A DNA stretch of 17,486 nt, from positions 1-17,486 of the forward strand of contig JBKOWZ010000144.1 in NCBI GenBank assembly GCA_046724665.1, given 5' to 3'. Position 1 is the stretch's first letter; every line of letters starts with the position of its first letter. The translations under genes and the position numbers were made by a program. This stretch comes from Actinocrinis sp046724665 (GTDB taxonomy: Bacteria; Actinomycetota; Actinomycetes; Streptomycetales; Catenulisporaceae). A model generated the notes under the pieces. It saw nothing but the letters and a program-made list of their open reading frames with translations, searched no databases and was not told the origin of the DNA. Positions 8,961 through 14,829 of the stretch are shown in pieces.

Positions 8961-11089
8961 GCGTCAAGATTCTCCCCGTCGCCGACCCGAAGCAGGTGCG
9001 ACGATACGCGCGAGCGATCGTCGCACGCCATCCGCGCGCGCTTGCCGTGACGCTGATCCTCTACGCACTTGCGGCGGTTGCGGGACTCATCGGTCCGCGC
9101 TTGCTCGGTGAGCTTGTGCAAGGTGTGCAGGACGGGACGACGGTTGGGCACGTCAATGTGCTCGCGGCGTCGCTCGCCGGTTTCGTCATCGTGCAGACGG
9201 CGCTCACCCGGTACGCCTACGTCGCCGCCGGACGCTTTGGCACGACGGTGCTCGCCGAGTTGCGCGAGGACTTCGTGGACAAGGTGCTCGCCCTGCCGCT
9301 GTCTACCGTGGAGAACGCGGGCAGAGGCGACCTGGTCACCCGTGCGTCGAGAGACGTGGACGCGCTGCGGCGCTCCGCGCAGATGGCCGCACCGGAAATC
9401 CTCGTCGCGCTCGTGACGATGCTGCTGACACTCGCCGCGACGTTGCTCGTCTCACCGTTGCTGTCTACGGTCGTCCTCTCGGTGGCCCTGCCGCTTGGAC
9501 TCGTCACCCGCTGGTACCTGCGACGTGCGACCGCTGGCTACTTGCGGGAGAGTGCCGCCTACGCGCGTATCACCGACGGCCTTGCCGCGACTGTCGAAGG
9601 CGCGAGCACGGTTGAAGCGTTCGGCCTACAGCAGCGTCGGATCTCGAACGCGGACGAGTGCATCAAGGGTTCCTACGCGGCGGAGCTCTACACGCTGAGC
9701 CTGCGCATTGTGCTGTGGCCGGTGCAGGAATTCTGTTATGTCGTACCGGTCGCCGGCTCCCTCCTGCTCGGCGGCTACGCGTACTCGCGCCACTGGGTGA
9801 GCCTCGCTCAGGTGACTGCGGTGACGTTATATATCCAGCAGCTGATGACTCCACTCAACACTCTCCTTGACTGGTTGGACACGTTGCAGGTCGGCGGGGC
9901 GTCGCTGGCCCGCCTTCTCGGCGTTGCTCAGGTGCCGCCGGACCGCACGGCTGGCGACCACGTCGTCGCCGAGCCGCGCGAACTCGTCGGTGACGCGGTC
10001 CGCTTCTCGTACGTCGAGGGGCGCGACGTACTGCACGGTGTGGACCTGGCGGTGCGCCCGGGCGAACGCTTCGCCATGGTCGGTCCGTCTGGCGCGGGCA
10101 AGTCCACACTTGGACGGCTCCTCGCGGGCATCCATGGACCGCGCGTGGGCACTGTTGCCCTTGGCGGCGCACCGTTGATCGAGCTGCCGCTGGACGACCT
10201 ACGTGGCGAGGTGGTGCTGGTCACGCAGGACCACCATGTCTTCGCGGGGACACTGCGTGACAACCTCCGCTTGGGGCTCGTGAACGACGCTGGTCACGGA
10301 GCCGATGGTGACGTCGGTCCCATCGCCAATGGCAGTGCTTGGCGCGCCACCGCTAGGCGTGCCGCCGATCGTGTGAGCGTGAGCGCCACGCGGGTCGAAC
10401 GGGCGGTGCGTGGTGATGGTGGTAGTGGTGCGATCGTTGTTGACCTCCATGCTGATGTTGGCGATGACGGACTGCGGGGTGAGCACAGTGCTGTGGACGT
10501 CGGCGGTGACGAGGAGATGCGGCGTGCGCTTGGTGCCGTCGATGCTGACGGTGACGACGAGGGACTGCGGCGTGCGCGCGGTGCCGCGGACGTCGGCGGT
10601 GACGGCGGGGGACTGCGGCGTGCGCTTGGTGCAATGGATACCGATAGCGATGGTGACGAGGCACTGTGGCGCGCACTCGGCGCCGTGGATGCCGACGCGT
10701 GGGTGAAGGCGCTTCCCGACGGACTCGACACTCGTGTCGGCTCCGGCGGTATGAGCCTCACCGCACCCCAGGCCCAGCAGCTGGCCCTCGCCAGGCTGCT
10801 GCTGGTCGATCCGAAGGTTCTCGTGCTCGACGAGGCGACCTCGCTGCTCGACCCGCGCGCCGCCCGCCACCTGGAGCGATCGCTCTCGGCCGTGCTCGAC
10901 GGCCGCACGGTGATCGCGATCGCCCACCGGTTGCACACCGCCCACGACGCTGACCGGGTCGCCGTGGTCGAGGACGGCCGGATCGCCGAACTCGGTTCGC
11001 ACCGGGAACTGATGGAGGCGGACGGGGCGTACGCCCGTTTGTGGCATTCGTGGCACGGCGACGCCGCTCCGCTGCCACCCGGCGTTTAA
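8957..11089 (+). CDS. ABC exporter half-transporter with intact Walker motifs, degenerate signature and repeat insert
   Basis: This 710-residue partner of the upstream half-transporter has membrane helices in about 25-300. Its nucleotide domain has a full Walker A (GPSGAGKST, Lys382), Q-loop VTQDH, Walker B VLVLDEATSLLD (Asp625/Glu626) and H-loop His657 in AIAHRLHT. The signature motif is degenerate: SLTAPQAQ (600-607) instead of LSGGQ. It is the mirror image of its partner, so the heterodimer should have one competent site (this Walker A/B plus partner FSGGQ) and one dead site. Known asymmetric exporters share this logic, though loss of the whole Walker A in the partner is extreme. An acidic insert of about 120 residues (443-565) lies between TLRDNLRLGL and the native DEALWRALGAVDADAWVKAL helix. 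Without it the length is about 590, normal. GTG 8957 overlaps the previous stop. Confidence 0.92.
10460..10696 (+). repeat. 45-51-bp tandem repeats derived from ABC helical-subdomain coding sequence
   Basis: Successive units read GDDGLRGEHSAVDVG, GDEEMRRALGAVDAD, GDDEGLRRARGAADVG, GDGGGLRRALGAMDTD and finally DGDEALWRALGAVDAD. The last is the native helical-subdomain segment expected in this family, so the earlier four look like tandem copies of it. Confidence 0.88.
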
Positions 11090-11114
11090 CGGCTCGGGCT
11101 AAAATGTGAACGCT

Positions 11115-11318
11115 ATGGGCGACTGGGAAGACGACTGGGACGACTCCTGGGGACGCGACGATCTGCCGGTCCTCACCTCTCCCTCGGGGCTTGAACAGAC
11201 CAAGGACGACCTCGACCTCGGCTGGGGCGAACGCACGTGGGCCGACGGGGCAAGCGGGGCGGACCCCGACGACCTCGAGCGCTTCCTGCGTGACCGCCCG
11301 CCTCACCACGGTGATTGA
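11115..11318 (+). CDS. small acidic Trp/Asp-rich hypothetical protein
   Basis: This 67-residue protein begins MGDWEDDWDDSWGRDD and ends with an Arg-Asp-Arg-Pro-Pro-His-His pattern. It has no membrane segment and no signal peptide. The start is taken as ATG 11115; GTG 11106 in the same frame is possible, and no strong ribosome-binding site is seen for either. It follows the ABC gene by 25 bases and is probably in the same transcript. I recall small actinobacterial proteins with a similar acidic body and RDRPPHW-like end, but none with a known role. Acidic, tryptophan-rich composition suggests a protein-protein partner rather than an enzyme. Confidence 0.6.
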   Translation: MGDWEDDWDDSWGRDDLPVLTSPSGLEQTKDDLDLGWGERTWADGASGADPDDLERFLRDRPPHHGD

Positions 11319-11518
11319 CGGTGATTGACGCAGTCACTATCGCCGTCACTGCGGCCTGTGCAGACGTGTGCTGATGCTCGCAGGATCCGCTGGGAATCGG
11401 ACCACGCCTCACACGGTGACTGGCGTATTTGACGTGGTCACTGTCGCTGCGGCTCGCACGGCAGTGTGCTGACGCTGGCGGGGCCCGCTGGGGAAGCGGA
11501 TGCGTGCGGTGGTGTGAC
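11311..11518. repeat. imperfect ~95-bp direct repeat region after small acidic gene
   Basis: GTGATTGACG is perfectly duplicated at 11311-11330, covering the stop codon of the small gene. After it, two diverged copies of about 95 bp follow (about 11320-11414 and 11415-11518). They share GTCACT(A/G)TCG, CTGCGGC, GTGTGCTGA(T/C)GCT and a CCGCTGGG-GGA end. Read on the minus strand, both can encode a similar peptide (PSG...QHT...A.VT). They may be coding relics or an untranslated repeat. Confidence 0.55.
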
Positions 11519-11559
11519 GCGTGGTGTTGGCGGCGATGACTGCGGCCGGTTGGCTGTGG

Positions 11560-11844
11560 TCAGTCTGGCGCGGGGTTTTGCTTGGCGGTTGGTTCACGGT
11601 CGGGTTGCATGTGTGGATGCGCCATCGGCGCCAGGATCTTCGGGGCGTGAGCTGACGCGCTCGGCGTTCGCAGCGCGGCGACACCTAGGGCTATGGATGC
11701 GCCGGTGAGTAGCGTGGCGGCTTTGCGTCTGCGCTGTCGGCGCAGCCTGTGGCGAGTGATCAGCGGGCGGATGTCCGGGTACTCCGGAGCGGCGTATGGC
11801 TGATGCGCGTAGGCGGATGAGAAACGGGGCTGATTGGCGTGCAT
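11560..11844 (-). CDS. possible small membrane or secreted protein
   Basis: An ORF of about 94 residues starting at ATG 11844 (GAGG lies just upstream; ATG 11859 in the same frame is an alternative). It has a basic stretch RHRLRRQRRRK followed by a hydrophobic segment AATLLTGASIALGVAAL and an Ala-Ser-Ala-His site resembling signal-peptidase cleavage, then a Pro/His-rich tail. This looks like a signal or anchor sequence. I do not recognise a family. The C-terminus may have been lost or shifted by the neighbouring repeat region. Confidence 0.4.
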   Translation of the reverse strand: MHANQPRFSSAYAHQPYAAPEYPDIRPLITRHRLRRQRRRKAATLLTGASIALGVAALRTPSASAHAPKILAPMAHPHMQPDREPTAKQNPAPD

Positions 11845-11977
11845 GGGGTGGCCTCGCATTCGGTTCTTGTCGGGTCCTGCCTGTTGGCTGGGGGCTGGTG
11901 GTGCTGTTGAGCGGGTCCGGCTGTCGCTCTAGATCCAGGATGAACGGTCGCACTGACAAAAGTGGGTGCTTCGGGAG

Positions 11978-11986
11978 TTATCCACA
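11978..11986 (+). promoter_or_regulatory. DnaA-box-like 9-mer
   Basis: TTATCCACA matches the classical DnaA box exactly and sits beside an unusually AT-rich run (GAATTTTTTC) in a GC-rich genome. It is a single site, so it is not an origin. It could be a regulatory or titration site. Confidence 0.4.
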
Positions 11987-12104
11987 GGAAGAATTTTTTC
12001 GGCGCGATTCTCCCCGTGTCGGGCACGCTTGCGGGGTGCGTGAGTGGGGCAGGTGGTCGTTCTGAGGCGTCGCAGTGGACAGGGGCGGCCCGGATACCGC
12101 AAAC

Positions 12105-12131
12105 TTGGCACTCGAATAGGTTGAGTGCTAG
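12105..12131. promoter_or_regulatory. CIRCE operator (HrcA binding site)
   Basis: TTGGCACTC, a 9-base spacer, then GAGTGCTAG. The consensus is TTAGCACTC-N9-GAGTGCTAA; only one base in each arm differs, and the spacing is exact. Streptomyces groE operators also tolerate these changes. It ends 17 bases before the start codon of the zinc-ribbon gene, so HrcA should repress that gene and heat or unfolded protein should release it. Confidence 0.9.
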
Positions 12132-12148
12132 CCCAGGAGAGCTGACCC

Positions 12149-12499
12149 GTGCCGACGTACCAGTACCAGTGCACCGAGTGCGGTGAAAGTCTCGAGGCCG
12201 TCCAGAAGTTCACTGACGACGCCCTCACCATCTGCCCGAACTGCCAGGGCGCCCTGCGGAAGGTCTACTCGGCGGTCGGGATCGTCTTCAAGGGCTCCGG
12301 CTTCTACCGCACCGACAGCAGGTCGTCCTCGTCGAGCAGCGACGCGGGCTCCAGCAACGGCTCGAAGGCAAAGGACAGCGCGAGCGCGTCGTCCTCGTCG
12401 TCTACGACTTCGTCTTCCGCCTCGTCTTCGTCTTCGTCCTCGGGATCCGGGTCGTCGGCGAAGAGCGGTAGCAGCGGATCGGCTACTGCGGCGGCGTGA
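12149..12499 (+). CDS. FmdB-type zinc-ribbon protein with Ser-rich disordered tail (Ruc-like chaperone)
   Basis: A 116-residue protein with an N-terminal zinc ribbon (Cys8, Cys11, Cys29, Cys32) in the MPTYQYQCTECGE context, then VGIVFKGSGFYRTDSR, the hallmark of FmdB/CxxC-CxxC-SSSS proteins. From about residue 60 it is almost pure Ser/Ala/Gly, a disordered tail. The head closely resembles Mycobacterium tuberculosis Rv0991c (Ruc), described as a redox-regulated chaperone with an unstructured tail and controlled with the HrcA regulon. That, plus the CIRCE site in front, supports a stress-chaperone role over the generic label regulator. The GTG start has GGAGA 11-15 bases upstream. The tail is encoded by TCG/TCC/TCT runs that may vary in length. 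It stands alone in its transcript and is convergent with the next gene. Confidence 0.88.
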   Translation: MPTYQYQCTECGESLEAVQKFTDDALTICPNCQGALRKVYSAVGIVFKGSGFYRTDSRSSSSSSDAGSSNGSKAKDSASASSSSSTTSSSASSSSSSSGSGSSAKSGSSGSATAAA

Positions 12500-12580
12500 C
12501 GGGCACCTGCCACAGCCGTTGAGCCCGGGTGGGCGGCTCGGGGCGTGACTGGGCGTCGGCCTGCGGCGATACGAGTTGCC

Positions 12581-12613
12581 GAGGCCTAGCCTCGCTAGTG
12601 CCGTGGCACTAGC
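12581..12613. terminator. hairpins between convergent genes
   Basis: GCTAGTGCC-GT-GGCACTAGC (12594-12613) is a perfect 9-bp inverted repeat overlapping the stop codon of the minus-strand phosphatase. It is preceded by GAGGC-CTA-GCCTC. Its position between two convergent genes suits a shared terminator. There is no clear T-tract. Confidence 0.5.
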
Positions 12614-14498
12614 TCTTGAGCGGGAGCTGGAACCAGACCGCCTTGCCGGTCGGCGTCGGGCGCACGCCCCACCGCCGCGAAAGCTGGTCAACCAGGAACA
12701 GGCCCCGGCCACCCTCGTCGTTGGCCGACGCCGTGCGCACGCGCGGGGTCCGGACGTCCTGGTCGTGCACCTCGACCCAGAGCGACGAGCCGCCGCGCCG
12801 CATCACGACCTCTATCCTGCGGTCCGTCCGCAGCGCGGCGACCGCGCCGTCCAGCACCGCGTTGTCGAGCAGGCCGTCTGGCGCCGCCTCGCCGAGCAGC
12901 GCGCGCTCCAGCGCAGCGAGGTCGAACTCCGCCTCGTCGTCACTCCCGCTCACACCCGCGTTCCCGCCCGAGCCCGAGTTCCGCGGGAGGCCGTACGGCG
13001 AGCCCTCGTCGAGCATTGGGCCGCGCGGCGTCGGACCTGGGCCGGAGGCGTGGCGCACCGCGTTGGTCACGAGTTCGGAGACGAGCAACTCGACCGTCTC
13101 GGAGAGTTCGTCGCTCGACCATTCACGCAGCACCGAACGTGCGTGGGCACGCGCGACCGACGGCGACGCGGGCTCGGCCGGCAGGTCGATGCGCCAGAGT
13201 GGCAGCGGGTCGAGATCGGTGCGCATCGCCAATACCGCGCGGTCGTCATCCAGCGGGCCCGACGACGCGCGTAGGGTCGCACGGCACAACGCCGCCGGTG
13301 ATGCGCCGGGGCCGATCGTCTCGAGGGCGTCGCACAACGCTCGAACACCCTGGTCTACCGACTGCCCACGCCGCTCGACGACACCATCGGTATAAAGCAC
13401 GATCGTGTCGCCAGGCGCGACGATGAACGCGTGGTCATTGAACGCCACCCCGCCGACGCCCAGTGGCACGTCCGGCGGTACCTCCATCGGGTGACAACCG
13501 TGGGCGCCGGAGAGCAGCGGCGGCGGATGTCCCGCGTTCGCCAGGACGCACTCGCGGGTGAACGGGTCGTAGACCGCGTACACGCACGTCACGAGGAGCG
13601 CCTCGTTCAGGCCCTGCACCAGGTCGTCCAGATGGGTGAGAACCTGCGCAGGTTCGAGGTCGAGTACCGCGTATGCCCGCAACGCCGCGCGCAGCTGGCC
13701 CATGACCGCCGCCGCGTGCGCACCTCGGCCCTGCACGTCGCCGATCGCGATCCCGACTCGGCCGGACGAGAGCTCCATCACGTCGTACAGGTCGCCGCCG
13801 ACGTCTGACTCGTCGCCCGGGCTGTAGCCGACCTGGACTGCGACGCCGTCGATCGTCGGCAGATGTGACGGAAGCAGCGAGTGCTGCAACGCCAACGCGA
13901 CCGTACGCATGCTCTCGTACAGCGCCGCGTTCTCCAGCGCGAAGCCGGCGCGTGCGGCGACCTCCTCGACCAACTCGACGTCGTTCTGCTCGAAGCCTCG
14001 TTCCGGGGCGTCCGTGGCCACCGCGAGCACGCCCTTGATACCGCGTGGACCGAGCAAGGGGACAGCTATGATCGCTGCGGCGTCCGTCATCAGCGGATGG
14101 CCGCCGTTCGCCGGTCGCGGCACGGGCGCCGTCGGCGTGGACGGCTTCAGTGCCTTAGCGAGCGCGGGGCGGCCTGTACGCAGCGCGACGGCGCACGGAT
14201 GTTCATCCGGATAGGCGATGCGTCGGTCCGCCACGCTGGGCGCGCTCATCCGCCGTGCGCGTGCGTGATCCATACGGACAGTCACCACGCGCCGCAGGTT
14301 CCCGGCGTCGTCGAGCAGGTCTACTACGCACTGATCCGCGAAGGATGGCACGAGCAGTTCAGCGATCGCGGCGAGGGTCCGTCCGGTGTCGAGCGAGGTG
14401 CCGAGCAGCATTCCCGCACGGGAAAGCAGTGACGAGCGTACGGTTTCTGCGCCCGCGGGCGTGGGTGCGTCGTGTCGGCCCACCAGCTGACCCGCCAT
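12609..14498 (-). CDS. GAF-PP2C(SpoIIE)-HATPase serine phosphatase/anti-sigma regulator
   Basis: A 629-residue regulator of partner-switching type. A GAF sensor occupies about 25-195. The SpoIIE/RsbU PP2C domain has all metal-site motifs: VGGDLYDV, GDVQGRGAHAA, NAGHPPPLL, VLYTDGVVE and LDDDRAVL. The C-terminus is an RsbW-like ATPase/kinase domain with N-box ELLVSELVTNAVRH (ending at residue 483) and DEGGRGLFLV. Such proteins dephosphorylate anti-anti-sigma factors and can also bind or phosphorylate them. No transmembrane segment is seen. About 70 extra residues (about 487-555, Gly/Ser/Asp-rich then a short helix) interrupt the ATPase domain between the N-box and the following strand IEVVMRR; most relatives have only a short turn there. 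ATG 14498 is chosen because GGAAAGGTGG precedes it; a TTG at 14528 is less likely. No sigma or anti-sigma gene is adjacent. Confidence 0.92.
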   Translation of the reverse strand: MAGQLVGRHDAPTPAGAETVRSSLLSRAGMLLGTSLDTGRTLAAIAELLVPSFADQCVVDLLDDAGNLRRVVTVRMDHARARRMSAPSVADRRIAYPDEHPCAVALRTGRPALAKALKPSTPTAPVPRPANGGHPLMTDAAAIIAVPLLGPRGIKGVLAVATDAPERGFEQNDVELVEEVAARAGFALENAALYESMRTVALALQHSLLPSHLPTIDGVAVQVGYSPGDESDVGGDLYDVMELSSGRVGIAIGDVQGRGAHAAAVMGQLRAALRAYAVLDLEPAQVLTHLDDLVQGLNEALLVTCVYAVYDPFTRECVLANAGHPPPLLSGAHGCHPMEVPPDVPLGVGGVAFNDHAFIVAPGDTIVLYTDGVVERRGQSVDQGVRALCDALETIGPGASPAALCRATLRASSGPLDDDRAVLAMRTDLDPLPLWRIDLPAEPASPSVARAHARSVLREWSSDELSETVELLVSELVTNAVRHASGPGPTPRGPMLDEGSPYGLPRNSGSGGNAGVSGSDDEAEFDLAALERALLGEAAPDGLLDNAVLDGAVAALRTDRRIEVVMRRGGSSLWVEVHDQDVRTPRVRTASANDEGGRGLFLVDQLSRRWGVRPTPTGKAVWFQLPLKS

Positions 14499-14829
14499 CG
14501 GCCCACCTTTCCGTCCGCGCCCGGTCAACCGAGTGACCCATCTCCTCAGTGTGCCACTCGCGGAGCGGGCCTGGGCACGCCTGGCGGCGCGTCGCCACGT
14601 CGGCGCGGCGGCCCGTTCGCTCGCGGGACGCGGAACCGTCCCACGCTAGCAGACCCCTGATAGAGCTGGCGAGGCCCGCGCCACTGCGCGAACGCCGTCC
14701 GGTATCGGCCGGAAGAGTGGTCGTTTCGCATCGTGGGCTGAGGCCGTAGGGTTTGCCCCCGAGGCGGATTCGCGCCGGATCACCGGCTCACGAACCGCAA
14801 GCCACCGCCCACCCCGCAAGGATTGGCCG
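14499..14829. promoter_or_regulatory. divergent intergenic region, phosphatase / acylase
   Basis: This roughly 330-bp gap separates divergent genes and holds no gene I can support. A possible plus-strand promoter is TTTCGC (14724-14729), 17-base spacer, TAGGGT (14747-14752); the -10 is good for an actinomycete and the -35 is poor. That would leave a leader of about 70 bases before the acylase. Confidence 0.35.

Larger units (their letters stand above)
11319..12104. other. long gap with no confident gene
   Basis: Between the small acidic gene and the CIRCE operator I see only the direct repeats, a possible small minus-strand secreted protein (11560-11844) and one DnaA-box-like site (11978-11986). 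Open frames elsewhere look like GC-rich shadows. Confidence 0.5.

Noticed and set aside
10199..11056. 285-codon minus-strand frame opposite the second ABC gene
   Set aside because: It lies antisense to conserved Walker and signature-region sequence and has no family features.
11960..12010. replication origin
   Set aside because: Only one DnaA box is present, with no cluster and no dnaA/dnaN genes nearby.
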